A stretch of DNA of 64,000 bases from Acidithiobacillus ferrianus (lineage in GTDB: Bacteria; Pseudomonadota; Gammaproteobacteria; Acidithiobacillales; Acidithiobacillaceae): assembly GCF_010378095.1 (NCBI RefSeq), contig NZ_WNJL01000034.1, positions 62,001 through 126,000 on the forward strand, in the 5' to 3' direction. The translations under genes were made by a program, and so were the position numbers. This document shows positions 8,403-20,186 of the stretch, piece by piece (the first letter of the stretch is position 1; each line of letters begins with the position of its first letter). The notes under the pieces were generated by a model that saw only the letters and a program-made list of their open reading frames with translations, ran no database searches and was not told where the DNA came from.

Positions 8403-9903
8403 GATCTGCCCTCCCTTCGGGATCGAGACCGTTCTCGGCCAGGGCGACGGCGCGGAACATGGCGCGGCGTTTGTTCATGGTTTCTTCCCACTCCGCCGCG
8501 GGCTCCGAATCGGCGACAATACCGCCGCCCGCCTGGATATGCAGCATGCCGTCCTTGACGACGGCCGTGCGGATGGCGATGCAGGTGTCCATGTTGCCAT
8601 TCCAGCCCCAGTAACCCACCGCCCCGGCATAGACACCACGCGCCACCGGCTCCACCTCGCGGATGATTTCCATGGCGCGGATCTTGGGCGCCCCGGAGAC
8701 CGTGCCGGCCGGGAAGGTCGCGCGTAAAGCATCCATGGCGTCCAGCTCCGGCCGCAGTCGTCCCGTGACCTGCGAGACAATGTGCATGACGTGGGAGTAG
8801 CGCTCAACGCCAAAGGCGTCGGACAGTTCCACCGAACCGATGTCGGCGATACGCCCCACATCATTGCGCGCCAGATCGATGAGCATGAGATGTTCGGCGC
8901 GCTCCTTGGGGTCGGAGAGCAGTTCTTGCTCCAGCGCTTCGTCCTCGGCGCGGGTCTTGCCGCGCGGCCGCGTACCGGCGATGGGGCGGACGGTGACCAG
9001 ATCGTCTTCGACGCGCACCAGTATCTCCGGTGATGAACCCACCAGATGCGTGTCCCCCAGGTCCACATAGAACATATAGGGAGAGGGGTTGACGCCCCGC
9101 AGGGCGCGATAGAGATCCAGAGGATGCGCGGTCAGCGGCGTGGACAGGCGTTGGGAGGGCACCACCTGCATCACGTCTCCGGCGCCGATATATGCCTGGA
9201 TGGTGCGCACCGCCGCCATATACCCCTCACGACTGAAGCTGGCGGTGAAATCCTCCTCGCGGACGTGTCGGGTGCTCATCCCCGGTGGGGACGGCGGTAC
9301 CGACTCGCGCAACCGCTGCCGGAGCCGCTGCAGGCGAGCGACGCCACGTTCCCAGGCATCGGCTTGAGCGGGGTCGGCATGCACCAGCAAACGGAGGGTC
9401 CCGCGCAGGTTATCGAAGATCAGCAGTTCGTCGGTCACCAGCAACTGTATCTCCGGCAGATCCAGCGGGTCGGGCAAAGGCGCGCCGCGGGCAAGGCGGG
9501 GTTCGATCGTGCGGACGATGTCGTAGCCAAAATAGCCCACCAAGCCGCCGCTGAAACGATCACCGATATCTTCCAGAGGGGCTACCCGGAAGCGTTTACG
9601 AAAGGCGCCGATCCATTCCAGGGCGTCGCTCGGCATCGCCCGTTCCGTTTCGACACCATCGACGTGCACGGTGACAACACCTTGGGTAACGCGCAATATC
9701 TGCCGTGCCGGAAGACCGATGATGGAATAACGGCCCCACTTTTCGCCGCCCTGCACCGACTCCAGCAGATAGGCATAGGGGGCATCCACCAGTTTGAGGT
9801 AGGCGGACAAAGGGGTGTCGAGGTCGGCGATGACCTCACGGGAAAGGGGTATACGGTTGTAGCCCTGGCGCGCCAAAGCCTCAAAGGTTGCTTTCGGAAT
9901 CAC
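8386..9903 (-). CDS. trpE: Anthranilate synthase component I
   Basis: A 505-residue chorismate-utilising enzyme. The N-terminal domain carries LLES, then ten residues, then Ser, the tryptophan-binding feedback site. The C-terminal catalytic domain shows [60 protein letters not shown] and [19 protein letters not shown]. Feedback inhibition by tryptophan is therefore expected. It lies 109 bp after gph on the same strand, in the run that also carries Calvin-cycle genes. I see no leader peptide with Trp codons in that gap. Confidence 0.96.
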   Translation of the reverse strand: MIPKATFEALARQGYNRIPLSREVIADLDTPLSAYLKLVDAPYAYLLESVQGGEKWGRYSIIGLPARQILRVTQGVVTVHVDGVETERAMPSDALEWIGAFRKRFRVAPLEDIGDRFSGGLVGYFGYDIVRTIEPRLARGAPLPDPLDLPEIQLLVTDELLIFDNLRGTLRLLVHADPAQADAWERGVARLQRLRQRLRESVPPSPPGMSTRHVREEDFTASFSREGYMAAVRTIQAYIGAGDVMQVVPSQRLSTPLTAHPLDLYRALRGVNPSPYMFYVDLGDTHLVGSSPEILVRVEDDLVTVRPIAGTRPRGKTRAEDEALEQELLSDPKERAEHLMLIDLARNDVGRIADIGSVELSDAFGVERYSHVMHIVSQVTGRLRPELDAMDALRATFPAGTVSGAPKIRAMEIIREVEPVARGVYAGAVGYWGWNGNMDTCIAIRTAVVKDGMLHIQAGGGIVADSEPAAEWEETMNKRRAMFRAVALAENGLDPEGRADHATHD

Positions 9904-10012
9904 GGATCACCTCGTTAGAGCGATAGAAAAGAAGCCACTGCCTTTCAGCAGCAACGCCATCGTCTCTCCCACCGCAGTGCTTTCCGCATGGTGCCTCTGA
10001 TTCCTCGCAAAG

Positions 10013-10693
10013 CTACGCCAGAATATCCAATAATTCGCGCATGCTGTCCAGTACCGCGTCGGGCTCCAGGCAATGGACGGGCTCATCGCCGTTATACCCG
10101 TAGGTCACGCAGGCGATGGGCATGCCCGCCGCTCGGGCGGCCTGGGTGTCATTCCGTGAGTCGCCGACCAGCAGGCAGTTTTTCACCGGTTGATGAAAGT
10201 GTTCAGCCGTGTGCGTCAGGGGTAGTGGATCGGGTTTCTTGCGCGGCAGGCTGTCACCGGACAGGACCAGTCCGAAGAAGTCGTACAGCCCCAGTCGCTG
10301 GAGCAGCGGCACGGTGAAGGCGGCGGCCTTGTTGGTGATACATACCAGTTCGCGGCCCTGAGCCTGCAAGGCTTCCAGCGTGCCGCGCACACCCGGGTAG
10401 ATCACGCTGTGATCCAGCAGATGCGCCCCGTAGTACTGGCTGAAATCCACCATGGCCGCATCCAGTTCCTCCGCGCTGGGGTCACTCTGGATCGCCAGTG
10501 CCCGCCGCATCAGCTCACGGACGCCGTTACCGATAAAACCACGGATGACCGGCATTTCGGCGGGCGCGCGCCCGAGTTTTTGCAGCACATGGTTGGCCGC
10601 AGCGGCAAGATCGGGGGCGGTATCCACCAGTGTGCCGTCCAGATCCAGCAGGACGACACGCGCTGCGAATGCCTCGGTATTCAGCTTCACCAT
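10013..10693 (-). CDS. gph: Phosphoglycolate phosphatase
   Basis: A 226-residue HAD hydrolase (cbbZ in Calvin operons) that dephosphorylates 2-phosphoglycolate, the by-product of RuBisCO oxygenation. Motif I is VLLDLDGTLVDTAPDLAAA, motif II is in CITNKAA, motif III Lys is in PRKKPDP, and motif IV is VGDSRNDTQAARAAG. The cap domain is the standard Gph type. It ends before trpE and starts 3 bp after rpe, so it is part of the same operon. The CBB context makes phosphoglycolate the likely substrate. Confidence 0.94.
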   Translation of the reverse strand: MVKLNTEAFAARVVLLDLDGTLVDTAPDLAAAANHVLQKLGRAPAEMPVIRGFIGNGVRELMRRALAIQSDPSAEELDAAMVDFSQYYGAHLLDHSVIYPGVRGTLEALQAQGRELVCITNKAAAFTVPLLQRLGLYDFFGLVLSGDSLPRKKPDPLPLTHTAEHFHQPVKNCLLVGDSRNDTQAARAAGMPIACVTYGYNGDEPVHCLEPDAVLDSMRELLDILA

Positions 10694-10696
10694 CGC

Positions 10697-11359
10697 TCAG
10701 CCCGCCAGCGCTTTGCGGAAGGCGGCAATGGTCATGGCGTAGTCGGGCGTGCCGTAGATGGCGCTGCCCGCCACGAAAACGTCGGCGCCCGCGTCGGCGA
10801 CCCGCCGCACGTTGTCCACCTTGACGCCACCATCCACTTCCAGTTCGATGCCCTTGCCCGTGGCGTCGATGCGCTGGCGAATCGCCTCGATCTTGCGCAG
10901 GGTGTACTCGATGAAGCCTTGTCCGCCGAAGCCGGGGTTGACACTCATCACCAGCACCAGATCGAGGTTCTCCAGTACGTAATCCAGCACATTGAGGGGA
11001 GTGGAAGGGTTGAGAGAGACGCCCGCCTTGCAGCCCAGGCTGTGGATCAACTGGATGGTCCGATCCAGATGAACCGTCGCTTCGGGATGCACGGTAATGA
11101 TATCGGCGCCCGCCTTGGCGAAGTCGGGGATAATGCTGTCCACTGGGGAAATCATGAGATGCACGTCCAGGGGTTTTTGGGTGTGCGGCTTGATGGCGGC
11201 AACCACCAGCGGACCGATGGTCAGATTGGGGACGAAATGGTTATCCATGACGTCCACATGGATATAGTCGGCACCGGCCACATCGACGGCGCGCACCTCT
11301 TCGCCCAAACGGGCGAAATCTGCCGAAAGGATGGAAGGAGCAATCTTGAACTGCGTCAT
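10697..11359 (-). CDS. rpe: Ribulose-phosphate 3-epimerase
   Basis: A 220-residue TIM barrel (cbbE) interconverting ribulose 5-phosphate and xylulose 5-phosphate. Seen: [33 protein letters not shown] with metal-binding His and Asp, [21 protein letters not shown] and ELEVDGGVK. The start at 11359 is set by GGAGGTGAT just upstream. It feeds pentose phosphates from transketolase back towards ribulose bisphosphate. Confidence 0.96.
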   Translation of the reverse strand: MTQFKIAPSILSADFARLGEEVRAVDVAGADYIHVDVMDNHFVPNLTIGPLVVAAIKPHTQKPLDVHLMISPVDSIIPDFAKAGADIITVHPEATVHLDRTIQLIHSLGCKAGVSLNPSTPLNVLDYVLENLDLVLVMSVNPGFGGQGFIEYTLRKIEAIRQRIDATGKGIELEVDGGVKVDNVRRVADAGADVFVAGSAIYGTPDYAMTIAAFRKALAG

Positions 11360-11422
11360 ATCACCTCCAAAACAGGGCGAGAGCGCCATGCGCCCTCGCC
11401 CGTCGACAAAGTCGGTACGCTA

Positions 11423-12493
11423 TCAGACGCCGGTAACGCGGGGGTCGAGTTCACCCTTGCTGTAGCGCTTGAACATGGTATCCAGCGGGATCACCTGAAT
11501 TTTGCTGGCCTGCCCGGCGCTGCCGAAAGCCTCGAAACGTTGCCGACAAATGTCCCGCATGGCGTCGAGAGAAGCCATCAGGAACTTGCGGGGATCGAAA
11601 TTCTTGGGGTTCTTGGCCAGGCTCTGGCGCACCGCGCCGGTGGCGGCCAAACGCAGGTCGGTATCGATATTGACCTTGCGCACACCGAACTTGATACCTT
11701 CCCGGATCTCTTCCACGGGCACGCCGTACGTCTCGCCGATGTCTCCACCGAACTCGTGGATGATCTTCAGCCAATCCTGGGGCACCGAGCTGGAGCCGTG
11801 CATCACCAGGTGGGTATCGGGGATCCGCGCATGAATCTCCTTGATCCGGTCGATACGCAGCACCTTGCCGGTGGGTGGCCGGGTAAACTTGTAGGCGCCG
11901 TGACTGGTACCGATGGCGATGGCCAGGGCGTCTACCTTGGTGGCCTTCACGAAGCGCGCGGCCTCTTCGGAGTCGGTCAGCATCTGATCGTGGGTCAGAC
12001 TGCCCTCGGCGCCGACACCATCCTCCTCACCCGCCATGCCGGTCTCCAGGGAGCCGAGACAGCCTAATTCACCCTCAACACTCACGCCGACGGCATGGGA
12101 CATCTCCACAACTTTCGCGGTCACCGTGACATTGTAGTCATAGCTGGCCGGGGTCTTGGCATCTTCCAGCAAGGAACCGTCCATCATCACGCTGGAAAAT
12201 CCGGAACGAATGGCCTGGATGCAGACTGCCGGACTGGCCCCATGATCCTGGTGCAGGACGACGGGGATGTTCGGGTACTCTTCAATGGCGGCGAGAATCA
12301 GGTGTCGCAGAAAGGGCTCGCCCGCATATTTGCGAGCCCCCGCCGAAGCCTGAAGGATGACCGGCGCGTCGACTGCCGCGGCGGCCTCCATGATCGCGCG
12401 CACCTGCTCGAGGTTGTTGACATTGAAAGCGGGGATTCCGTAACCGTGTTCTGCAGCGTGGTCCAACAACTGGCGCAGGGAAACTAGAGCCAT
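11423..12493 (-). CDS. fba: Class II fructose-1,6-bisphosphate aldolase
   Basis: A 356-residue zinc aldolase (cbbA), of the long class IIB type. Seen: [23 protein letters not shown] with zinc-binding His, [53 protein letters not shown] and [11 protein letters not shown]. In the Calvin cycle it makes fructose and sedoheptulose bisphosphates. It has an AGGAGGAGT-like site upstream of the ATG and follows pyk after a 114-bp gap containing a hairpin. Confidence 0.96.
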   Translation of the reverse strand: MALVSLRQLLDHAAEHGYGIPAFNVNNLEQVRAIMEAAAAVDAPVILQASAGARKYAGEPFLRHLILAAIEEYPNIPVVLHQDHGASPAVCIQAIRSGFSSVMMDGSLLEDAKTPASYDYNVTVTAKVVEMSHAVGVSVEGELGCLGSLETGMAGEEDGVGAEGSLTHDQMLTDSEEAARFVKATKVDALAIAIGTSHGAYKFTRPPTGKVLRIDRIKEIHARIPDTHLVMHGSSSVPQDWLKIIHEFGGDIGETYGVPVEEIREGIKFGVRKVNIDTDLRLAATGAVRQSLAKNPKNFDPRKFLMASLDAMRDICRQRFEAFGSAGQASKIQVIPLDTMFKRYSKGELDPRVTGV

Positions 12494-12546
12494 GACACTC
12501 CTCCTAAACGTGAATGAAAATGGATTGGGTCTTGGGCCATCCTATC

Positions 12547-12580
12547 GGCGGACCCTGCGGACTGCAAGTAGGGTCCCGCC
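12547..12580 (-). terminator. Intercistronic hairpin between pyk and fba
   Basis: GGCGGACCCT and AGGGTCCCGCC face each other across a 13-base loop, giving a strong stem with one bulged C. In the direction of transcription it is not followed by a run of T, so it may stabilise or process the polycistronic message, or act as a leaky attenuator, rather than end transcription. Confidence 0.35.
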
Positions 12581-12607
12581 GAATGGCGGTCTTCGAGAGA
12601 ACCCAGC

Positions 12608-14047
12608 TCAAGCACGGTGTGTGACATCGCCGACGCGCACCAGCTTGAGGGTATTGGTGCCACCGGGTGCGCCCATGGGCTCGCCGATGGTGATGAGAAT
12701 CAGATCGCCGTCACGGACCACGCCCCGGCGACGCAACTCGTCTTCCGCCGCGCGCATCACTTGGACAGGGTCATCATGGCGGCTCTGCGGGAAATTGACC
12801 GGATGCACCCCGCGATACAAGGTTACCTTGCGCCGGGTATACACCTGCGGGGTCAATGCATAAATCGGCACCCGCGGATTGGCGCGGGAGAGCCATAAAG
12901 CGGTGGAACCACTTTCGGTAAACGCCGCGATGGCCACAATGGGTGAGCGCATGGTGGCTAAAATAGCCGCCGCCGCGATGGTTTCATCCATCCGCTCCAA
13001 CGGCCGGTCGATGATTTGCAGGGTGTTGTTGACCGGCGCCTGCCGTTCGGCCTCCCGGCAAGTGCGATCCATGGCGGCGACGGCCTCCACCGGAAAGGCT
13101 CCACTGGCCGTTTCCGCCGACAGCATCACGGCGTCGGTGCCATCGAGAACCGCGTTGGCGACATCGGAAACCTCGGCACGGGTCGGGATCGGTTGATGGA
13201 TCATGGACTCCATCATCTGTGTCGCCGTAATCGTCAAGCGGTTGTATTTCTGCGCCAGGGCAATGATCCGTTTCTGCACGGGGGGCACCGCCGCGTCGCC
13301 GATCTCCACCCCGAGATCACCACGCGCCACCATGATGACTTCGGAGACCGCGAGGATTTCTTCAATAGCCTCCACCGCCTCGGCCCGTTCGATTTTAGCC
13401 ACCAGCGCGCCATGACCACCGGCCTCCCGGAAGAGACGGCGGGCTTCCTCCATATCGGCGGCGCTGCGCGGAAACGAGACCGCCAGGTAGTCGGCCTCCA
13501 GGCGCGCCGCCGTGATGATATCAGCCCGGTCCTTATCGGTCAGCGCCGGCGCGGTCAGACCGCCCCCTGCCCGATTGATGCCCTTGCTGTTGGAGAGTTC
13601 GCCACCCTGTACGACGCGGGTGTGGATTTCAGTGCCCTGCACCTTCTCGACCCAGAGGACAATCATGCCATCATTGAGCAGCAGGGTCGCGCCCCGGTCC
13701 ACATCTCCGACGAGTTGCGGATAGGTCACTCCGACCCGCGTCTCGTCGCCGAGGGCGCAGGTGGTGTCGAGGATAAACGGCTCGCCCGCCGTGAGGTGGA
13801 TTTTGCCTTCGGCAAACTTGCCGATACGAATCTTGGGTCCCTGTAAATCGGCCAACACACCGATGGCGCGGCCATGGGCGCGCGCCCTTTCCCGGACCAT
13901 CTCGGCGCGCTTGACGTGGTCTTCCGCCGCGCCGTGGGAGAAGTTGAGACGCACGACGTCGACGCCCGCCTCGATCAAGCGATCGACGACCTGCACATCA
14001 GAACTGACAGGACCCAGGGTGGCAACGATCTTCGTCCGGCGTATCAA
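12608..14047 (-). CDS. pyk: Pyruvate kinase
   Basis: A 479-residue enzyme converting phosphoenolpyruvate and ADP to pyruvate and ATP. Seen: [69 protein letters not shown] and TATQMMESM, then the C-terminal allosteric domain. Its stop-start junction with pgk overlaps by 4 bases. A glycolytic enzyme inside a Calvin operon would draw fixed carbon from 3-phosphoglycerate towards pyruvate and biosynthesis. Confidence 0.96.
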   Translation of the reverse strand: MIRRTKIVATLGPVSSDVQVVDRLIEAGVDVVRLNFSHGAAEDHVKRAEMVRERARAHGRAIGVLADLQGPKIRIGKFAEGKIHLTAGEPFILDTTCALGDETRVGVTYPQLVGDVDRGATLLLNDGMIVLWVEKVQGTEIHTRVVQGGELSNSKGINRAGGGLTAPALTDKDRADIITAARLEADYLAVSFPRSAADMEEARRLFREAGGHGALVAKIERAEAVEAIEEILAVSEVIMVARGDLGVEIGDAAVPPVQKRIIALAQKYNRLTITATQMMESMIHQPIPTRAEVSDVANAVLDGTDAVMLSAETASGAFPVEAVAAMDRTCREAERQAPVNNTLQIIDRPLERMDETIAAAAILATMRSPIVAIAAFTESGSTALWLSRANPRVPIYALTPQVYTRRKVTLYRGVHPVNFPQSRHDDPVQVMRAAEDELRRRGVVRDGDLILITIGEPMGAPGGTNTLKLVRVGDVTHRA

Positions 14048-15249
14048 GTGTTCTTCCCTCGCGCGCGGGCTTCCAGCATGGCTACGGCGGGCAGGGTCTT
14101 GCCTTCGAGAAACTCCAGAAAGGCACCGCCGCCGGTGCTGATATACGAGACCGCGTCTTCGATCTGAAATTTGTTGATAGCGGCAATGGTATCCCCCCCC
14201 CCGGCAATGGAGAAGGCGCTGCTTTCGGCCACGGCGCGGGCAATGGCTTTGGTGCCATCGGCGAAGGCATCGAACTCGAACACGCCGACCGGACCATTCC
14301 AGACGATGGTGCCCGCCTTGCGCAGAATATCCCCCAGGACTCTGGCCGTGTCAGGCCCGATGTCGAGCACAATATCGTCGGCGGCGATCTCGTCCACGTT
14401 GCAGGTTCGCGCGGGGGCGGTGGCGGAAAACTCCTTGGCCACCACCACGTCGCTGGGCAAGGGCACATCGCCGCCCTTGGCCCGCGCGGCCGCCACGATC
14501 GCCTGGGCATCCGGCACCAGATCCGCCTCACAAAGGGATTTGCCGACCGCATGCCCGGCGGCGAGGATGAAGGTGTTGGCAATACCGCCACCCACCACCA
14601 GTTGATCGACCTTCTCCGCCAGGGATTTGAGAATCGTCAGCTTGGTGGAGACCTTGGAACCGGCGACAATGGCCACCAAAGGCCGTCTGGGGTTCTGCAG
14701 GGCCTTGCCCAGCGCCTCCAGTTCGTTGACCAGCAGCGGACCGGCGCAAGCGATGGGTGCGAACTTGCCGACACCGTGGGTGCTGGCCTGGGCACGATGG
14801 GCCGTGCCAAAAGCATCCATCACATAGATATCGCAGAGTGCGGCCATCTTTTTGGAGAGGGCCTCGTCATCCTCGCCTTCGCCCGCATTGAAACGGACAT
14901 TTTCCAGGACGACCACATCGCCATCCCGCAACCGGGCGAGGCTATCCTTACCGGCATCCAGCCAATCGCGCACCACAGGGACTTCGCGGCCCAGCAACTG
15001 ACCGAGATGGGCGGCAATGGGCGCCAGACTGGCCTTTTCGTCAAAAACGCCTTCCTTGGGACGCCCCAGATGGGACATCAGCATCACCCGCGCCCCACCC
15101 GCCAGCGCGGTGCGGATGGTAGGCAGGCTGGCGCGAATGCGGGTGTCGTCGGTAATGCCACCCGCGTCATTCATGGGGACATTGAGATCCTCACGAATCA
15201 GCACGCGTTTTCCCCGCAGGGGCACATCCGTCATACGCAGGACGTTCAT
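14044..15249 (-). CDS. pgk: Phosphoglycerate kinase
   Basis: A 401-residue two-domain kinase (cbbK). Seen: [13 protein letters not shown], the substrate loop with [35 protein letters not shown], the hinge [27 protein letters not shown] and the terminal GGGDTIAAI and [13 protein letters not shown]. It phosphorylates 3-phosphoglycerate in the Calvin direction. The ATG at 15249 follows GAGGAGA; an earlier in-frame start would lie inside gap. A 4-base overlap links it to pyk. Confidence 0.96.
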   Translation of the reverse strand: MNVLRMTDVPLRGKRVLIREDLNVPMNDAGGITDDTRIRASLPTIRTALAGGARVMLMSHLGRPKEGVFDEKASLAPIAAHLGQLLGREVPVVRDWLDAGKDSLARLRDGDVVVLENVRFNAGEGEDDEALSKKMAALCDIYVMDAFGTAHRAQASTHGVGKFAPIACAGPLLVNELEALGKALQNPRRPLVAIVAGSKVSTKLTILKSLAEKVDQLVVGGGIANTFILAAGHAVGKSLCEADLVPDAQAIVAAARAKGGDVPLPSDVVVAKEFSATAPARTCNVDEIAADDIVLDIGPDTARVLGDILRKAGTIVWNGPVGVFEFDAFADGTKAIARAVAESSAFSIAGGGDTIAAINKFQIEDAVSYISTGGGAFLEFLEGKTLPAVAMLEARARGKNT

Positions 15250-15263
15250 GGTGGATCTCCTCT

Positions 15264-16280
15264 TCAGCGGGCCTGGCCCATCATGGCGAGGGCGGTATCC
15301 ACCATGCGGTTGGAGAAACCCCATTCGTTGTCATACCAGGAGCAGACCTTGACCAGCTTACCCTTGACCTTGGTCAGAGAGGACTCGTAGGTGGACGAAT
15401 GCGGGTTGTGGTTGAAGTCGATGGAAACCAGGGGTTTGTCATTGTAGCCATAGACGCCCTTGAGCGCGCCTTGACTGGCCGCCTTCATCGCGGCATGGAT
15501 TTCGTCGACGGAGACCGCCTTGTTGACGATACAGGTGAGGTCCACGATGGAAACGTTTTGCGTGGGCACGCGGATGGCGAAGCCGTCCAGCTTGCCGGCC
15601 AGCTCCGGCAGCACCAGGCCGATGGCCTTGGCGGCACCGGTACTGGTGGGAATCATGCTCATGCCGGCGGCGCGGGCGCGACGTAAATCCTCGTGATAGA
15701 CGTCGATGATGCGCTGATCGTTGGTCATGGAGTGGATGGTATTCATGGTGCCGCCTTCGATGCCGGCCAGATCGTTGAGGATCTTGGCCAAAGGCGCCAG
15801 ACAGTTGGTGGTGCAGGAACCGTTGGAGACGATCTGGTGCTTGGCGGGATCCAGCAACTGATGGTTGACGCCATAGACGACGGTCAGATCCACGGCATCC
15901 TTCGCCGGAGCGGAGATCAGCACCTTCTTGGCGCCGCCTTTGAGGTGCAGGGCGGCTTTCTCGCGGGAGGCAAAGAAGCCGGTGCACTCCAGGACGACAT
16001 CCACGCCCAGATCACCCCAGGGCAGCTTGGACGGGTCGCGCTCGGCCAGGACCTTGACGCGATCATCGCCGACCAGCATGTCGCCGCCGTCAACGCTCAC
16101 CGAGACAGGGAATTTGCCATGCACGGAATCATACTGCGTCAGGTGGGCGTTGGTCTCGGGGCTGCCCAGGTCATTGATCGCGGCGATCTGGATTTGGTCG
16201 GTCCGGTTTGCTTCGTACACCGCCCGCAGAATGTTCCGTCCAATACGCCCATAGCCGTTAATACCGATACGCAATACCAT
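15264..16280 (-). CDS. gap: Glyceraldehyde-3-phosphate dehydrogenase
   Basis: A 338-residue type I GAPDH (cbbG). Seen: [18 protein letters not shown] nucleotide fold, [18 protein letters not shown], catalytic [15 protein letters not shown], and [14 protein letters not shown] near the end. Residue Asp in AAINDLGS at the end of the second strand favours NAD over NADP, although many autotrophs use such enzymes anabolically. It lies 34 bp after tkt and 14 bp before pgk. Confidence 0.96.
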   Translation of the reverse strand: MVLRIGINGYGRIGRNILRAVYEANRTDQIQIAAINDLGSPETNAHLTQYDSVHGKFPVSVSVDGGDMLVGDDRVKVLAERDPSKLPWGDLGVDVVLECTGFFASREKAALHLKGGAKKVLISAPAKDAVDLTVVYGVNHQLLDPAKHQIVSNGSCTTNCLAPLAKILNDLAGIEGGTMNTIHSMTNDQRIIDVYHEDLRRARAAGMSMIPTSTGAAKAIGLVLPELAGKLDGFAIRVPTQNVSIVDLTCIVNKAVSVDEIHAAMKAASQGALKGVYGYNDKPLVSIDFNHNPHSSTYESSLTKVKGKLVKVCSWYDNEWGFSNRMVDTALAMMGQAR

Positions 16281-16314
16281 AATGTGAACTCCTCAGATAT
16301 TTGGAATGAATAAG

Positions 16315-18312
16315 TTACAGTGCCTGGAAATGCGCGACTACGTTCTCCACCGTGAAGTCGAACTTCTCGAACAGGACCGGGGCCGGGGCCGAAGCGCCGA
16401 AGTGATCGATACCGACGACCGCGCCGTGCAGACCCACATATTTGTACCAGAGCCCCGTGGTGCCCGCTTCGATGGCGACACGCTTGGTGACACTGGCGGG
16501 AAGGACACGCTCCTGATACGCCGCGTCCTGTGCCGCGAAGAGATCCATACAGGGCATGGAAACCACCCGCACCGGATGCCCCTGCTCCGCCAGTCTGGCC
16601 TGCGCCGCCAGCGCCAGTTCCACTTCGGAACCGGTGGCGATGAGGAGACCCTGGATCTTGCCCCCTTCGGCCTCCTTGAGCACATAACCACCGCGACGGG
16701 CGTTGGCCACGGTGTCATCGGTATGGGGCAGGGCCGGGAGGTTCTGCCGGCTGAGGGCCAGCAGGGACGGCGTCCGTTCCTGTTTAATGGAAGATTCCCA
16801 GGCAATGGCCGTTTCCACCGCGTCCGCCGGACGCCAGACATGGAGGTTAGGGATCAGACGCAGGCTGTTGACCTGCTCGATGGGCTGATGGGTCGGGCCG
16901 TCCTCACCGAGCCCGATGGAGTCGTGAGTCATCACATAAATCACGCGAATGCCCATCAGCGCCGACATCCGGATCGCATTGCGACTGTAATCGGAGAAGA
17001 TCAGGAAGGTGCCGCCGAAAGGCAGGAAACCGCCGTACAGGGCGATACCGTTCATGATCGCGGACATGCCGAACTCGCGCACGCCGTAGTGGATGTAATT
17101 ACCCATCAGGCGATGCTTGCCGATGTCGATGGCTTCCTTCCAGCGGGTGTTGTTGGAAGGGGTCAGATCGGCAGAACCGCCGACGAATTCGGGCAATACC
17201 GGCGCAAGCGCTTGAATGCACTGCCCGGATGCCACACGCGTGGCCACCTTGGGCGCCGTCTTGCGGAAACCGGCGATGAGTGCCGCCAGTTCATCATCGA
17301 GTTTACCGCTGGGGGTGCCGGCCAGACGCCGTTCGAGCTCCGTCGCCGCTTCGGGATAGAGTGTCCGGTACTTGGCGAAACGCGCCTTCCAGTCGGCCTC
17401 AGCGGCCTCCCCCTTGGCTCGGGCATCATAGGCCCGGTAGATGGCCTCGGGAACCTGGAACGGCTCCGCGGACCAACCCAGGTTTTCCCGGGTCAGACAG
17501 ATCTCTTCGGCGCCCAAAGGCGCGCCATGGCAGTCATGGCTGCCCGCCTTGTTGGGGGAGCCGTGGCCAATGACGGTCTTGCAGCAGATCAGGGTCGGCC
17601 GGGTGTCTTGCTTGCGGGCCTCGACGATGGCTTTTTTGATGGCTTCGGGGTCGTGGCCGTCGACCTGGCGGATCACATGCCAGCCGTAGGCCTCGAAACG
17701 GGCCGGGGTGTTGTCGGCGAACCAGTCATCCACATGACCGTCGATGGAGATGTTGTTGTCGTCATAGAAACAGACGAGCTTGTTGAGCCCCCAGACGCCC
17801 GCCAAGGAGCAGGCTTCATGGGAAACGCCCTCCATGAGGCAGCCATCGCCGAGGAAAACATAGGTGTAGTGATGGATGATTTCGTGATCGGGCCGGTTGA
17901 AATGGCTGGCGAGCATGCGCTCCGCCAGGGCCATACCGACGCCGTTGGCGAGTCCCTGGCCCAAGGGGCCTGTGGTGGTCTCGATGCCCGGGGTGTCGCG
18001 GTACTCCGGATGGCCAGGGGTTTTGCTGTGCCATTGGCGGAAGTTTTTGAGATCCTCCATGGACACGTCGTACCCGGTGAGGTGGAGGAGCGCGTACTGC
18101 AGCAGAGAGCCATGGCCATTGGAGAGGATGAAACGGTCGCGGTTAGCCCAATGGGTATTGGCGGGATTGTGGACGAGAAAGTCGTTCCACAGCACTTCGG
18201 CGATATCCGCCATGCCCATGGGCATGCCGGGATGGCCGCATTTCGCTTTTTCTACGGCGTCCATGGTGAGAACACGAATAGCATTCGCCAGGTCAGTACG
18301 GGTGACAGTCAT
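16315..18312 (-). CDS. tkt: Transketolase
   Basis: A 665-residue thiamine-diphosphate enzyme (cbbT) moving two-carbon units between sugar phosphates. Seen: [37 protein letters not shown], the ThDP-binding [41 protein letters not shown], and in the pyrimidine domain [19 protein letters not shown]. The length is normal for the family. It sits 27 bp after glpX in the Calvin run. Confidence 0.97.
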   Translation of the reverse strand: MTVTRTDLANAIRVLTMDAVEKAKCGHPGMPMGMADIAEVLWNDFLVHNPANTHWANRDRFILSNGHGSLLQYALLHLTGYDVSMEDLKNFRQWHSKTPGHPEYRDTPGIETTTGPLGQGLANGVGMALAERMLASHFNRPDHEIIHHYTYVFLGDGCLMEGVSHEACSLAGVWGLNKLVCFYDDNNISIDGHVDDWFADNTPARFEAYGWHVIRQVDGHDPEAIKKAIVEARKQDTRPTLICCKTVIGHGSPNKAGSHDCHGAPLGAEEICLTRENLGWSAEPFQVPEAIYRAYDARAKGEAAEADWKARFAKYRTLYPEAATELERRLAGTPSGKLDDELAALIAGFRKTAPKVATRVASGQCIQALAPVLPEFVGGSADLTPSNNTRWKEAIDIGKHRLMGNYIHYGVREFGMSAIMNGIALYGGFLPFGGTFLIFSDYSRNAIRMSALMGIRVIYVMTHDSIGLGEDGPTHQPIEQVNSLRLIPNLHVWRPADAVETAIAWESSIKQERTPSLLALSRQNLPALPHTDDTVANARRGGYVLKEAEGGKIQGLLIATGSEVELALAAQARLAEQGHPVRVVSMPCMDLFAAQDAAYQERVLPASVTKRVAIEAGTTGLWYKYVGLHGAVVGIDHFGASAPAPVLFEKFDFTVENVVAHFQAL

Positions 18313-18339
18313 AACAACACTCCTTGAATCATATGGAAA

Positions 18340-19284
18340 TCAGTCGATGCGTTGGTGGGTCCGGACCCGGCGCAAGATGCCGTCGTGACCAGAAATGACC
18401 AAGCTCTCACTCTCTACGAAATAGTGGGAGCGCGTCACGCCATCAAGAATGTCGCCGGAAGTCAGACCCGTAGCCACAAAGAGCACATCGTCGCTGGACA
18501 CCAGATCGTCGCGACCCAGCCACTGCCCGGCCTTGAGACCGGCGGCGGCGATGGCTTCGGCCTCGCCCGGTTTCTGCGGCGCCAGGGCGCCGAACATGTC
18601 CGCACCCATGGCGCGGGCGGCGCAGGCGGAGATGACCCCCTCCGGCGTGCCGCCGATGCCCATCATGGCGTCCACCTTGGTGCCGAGGGCGGCCATGATG
18701 CCGCCACTCACGTCACCATCCGTCTGCAGGCGCACGGCGGCGCCCGCCGCCTGAATCTCGCGAATCATGGCCTCGTGACGCGGCTTCTTGAGCAGGAAGA
18801 TACGCAATTCACGGACCTCTTTGCCGAGGGCCCGGGCAAGGTCGTGGAGCTTGTCCCGCACGGGCGCGGCGGGGTCGATCTTCCCCCGGGCCGGGGCCGG
18901 AACGATCAGCTTGTCCATGTAATAGGCCGGTCCTGGCCGGAACATGCTGCCTTTGGGGGCGGCCGCCAGTACGCAGATGGACCCGGGCATGCCGTGCGCC
19001 AGGAAAGTAGTGCCTTCGACCGGGTCCACCGCGATCTCCACTTCCGGACCAGTGCCGGAACCCACGACTTCGCCGTTGTAGAGCATGGGGGCCTCGTCTT
19101 TTTCTCCCTCGCCGATAATCACCACGCCGCGCATGGGGACTTCGGCAATGGCGGCCCGCATGGCGTCCACCGCCGCGCCATCGCCAAGCTCCTTTTCACC
19201 CCGGCCAATCCAGCCGCTGGCGGCACGGGCCGCGGATTCGGTTACGGGGAGCAGGGACAGTGCAAGATTACGTATGGAGGCCAT
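18340..19284 (-). CDS. glpX: Class II fructose-1,6-bisphosphatase (GlpX type)
   Basis: A 314-residue Mg/Mn-dependent phosphatase. Seen: GEGEKDEAPMLYNGE, the metal site VDPVEGTT, LQTDGDVSGGIMAAL and GIGGTPEGVISACA. It is the cbbF-equivalent here: no class I enzyme is present in the cluster, so it probably removes phosphate from both fructose and sedoheptulose bisphosphates, as GlpX proteins do in cyanobacteria. It begins 54 bp after the inositol-monophosphatase-like gene and heads the string of recognised Calvin genes. Confidence 0.95.
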   Translation of the reverse strand: MASIRNLALSLLPVTESAARAASGWIGRGEKELGDGAAVDAMRAAIAEVPMRGVVIIGEGEKDEAPMLYNGEVVGSGTGPEVEIAVDPVEGTTFLAHGMPGSICVLAAAPKGSMFRPGPAYYMDKLIVPAPARGKIDPAAPVRDKLHDLARALGKEVRELRIFLLKKPRHEAMIREIQAAGAAVRLQTDGDVSGGIMAALGTKVDAMMGIGGTPEGVISACAARAMGADMFGALAPQKPGEAEAIAAAGLKAGQWLGRDDLVSSDDVLFVATGLTSGDILDGVTRSHYFVESESLVISGHDGILRRVRTHQRID

Positions 19285-19338
19285 GCGGTTCTTTATCCTT
19301 CAGTGACAGGGTGAATTAAGCCAGCGTTGTTTTTCGTT

Positions 19339-20163
19339 TTAGCATAAATCAAAGGGCTGCTTTTGGGAACTCGGCGGCTGTTCCAGCCAACGGGTCCAGC
19401 TTTGATGCAGGCGGGGATCCAGAGTGGCCAGTATGGAGCTGGGTTGCAGCGCATTTTCGTCGAGGGAATCGCCGGTCAAGCGGGTAATCCGGCCACCCGC
19501 TTCGCGAAGGATCAGCGCACCGGCGGCGCGGTCCCAGAGTTGCTGCGCGCCATGCAGATAAAAATGGTAGCGGCCGGCGGCCAGCCAGCACCATTCGAGG
19601 ACGGAAGCGCCGAAATTACGCTGGCTGTGGAAGGGGCGTTCGTCAATCAGGCGCAGGGCGAGGGGACGGTGGAGTCTCTTGTAGTCGACGACACCGACGC
19701 ATTGCCGGAGTTCCGGTGCCTGCCGAGTCCGCAACGGTGTGCCATCCACCCGCGCGCCGCCCCCCCGGGCGGCGGAAAAGAGCTCCGCACGCACCGGATC
19801 GTAGACCCAGCCCAGCACGGATTGCCCGCCGTGCAGCAACGCCAGGGAAATGCCGAAGATGGGCACCCCCGCGACAAAGTTGCTGGTTCCATCCAAGGGG
19901 TCCAGACACCAGAGCACATCGGCCTCCTGCAGCAGACGGGCTTGTTCGGCGGGGTCCATTTCTTCGCCGAGCAACGGAATGTCCGGGTAGCGGGCGGCAA
20001 GCATGTCTTGCAGAAAATTTTGACTGTTGATGTCGACGCTGGTGACAACGCTGCCATCGGGCTTGCGACTGGCGCTGACCGTGTGAAAGCCCGGTAGAGT
20101 GAAGCGCTCGGCACAGGTGCGCAGCAGCTTTCCGATCCATTGCTGATCGACTTCCGGTGTCAT
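19339..20163 (-). CDS. Inositol monophosphatase-family phosphatase (SuhB/CysQ-like)
   Basis: A 274-residue Mg-dependent phosphatase. Metal-binding motifs: LLGEEMD, WCLDPLDGTSNFVAGVP and WDRAAGALILREAGG. The family includes inositol monophosphatase, 3'-phosphoadenosine-phosphate phosphatase and bifunctional sugar bisphosphatases; sequence alone does not settle the substrate. From memory, the A. ferrooxidans cbb operon has a suhB-type gene at this place, and a role in sugar bisphosphate turnover would fit. The start is the ATG at 20163; the frame is open further upstream but overlaps the next gene. Confidence 0.85.
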   Translation of the reverse strand: MTPEVDQQWIGKLLRTCAERFTLPGFHTVSASRKPDGSVVTSVDINSQNFLQDMLAARYPDIPLLGEEMDPAEQARLLQEADVLWCLDPLDGTSNFVAGVPIFGISLALLHGGQSVLGWVYDPVRAELFSAARGGGARVDGTPLRTRQAPELRQCVGVVDYKRLHRPLALRLIDERPFHSQRNFGASVLEWCWLAAGRYHFYLHGAQQLWDRAAGALILREAGGRITRLTGDSLDENALQPSSILATLDPRLHQSWTRWLEQPPSSQKQPFDLC

Positions 20164-20186
20164 GCGGGTCTTCTCCGGCGCGCGTC

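Noticed and set aside
10409..12067. 552-codon plus-strand frame opposite gph, rpe and fba
   Set aside because: It crosses three well-defined minus-strand genes and has no family motif; it arises from GC-rich codon bias.
16306..18327. Long open frame opposite tkt (over 670 codons)
   Set aside because: It is a mirror of a GC-rich real gene; the translation is His/Gly/Arg-rich without domain motifs, while the minus strand is a perfect transketolase.
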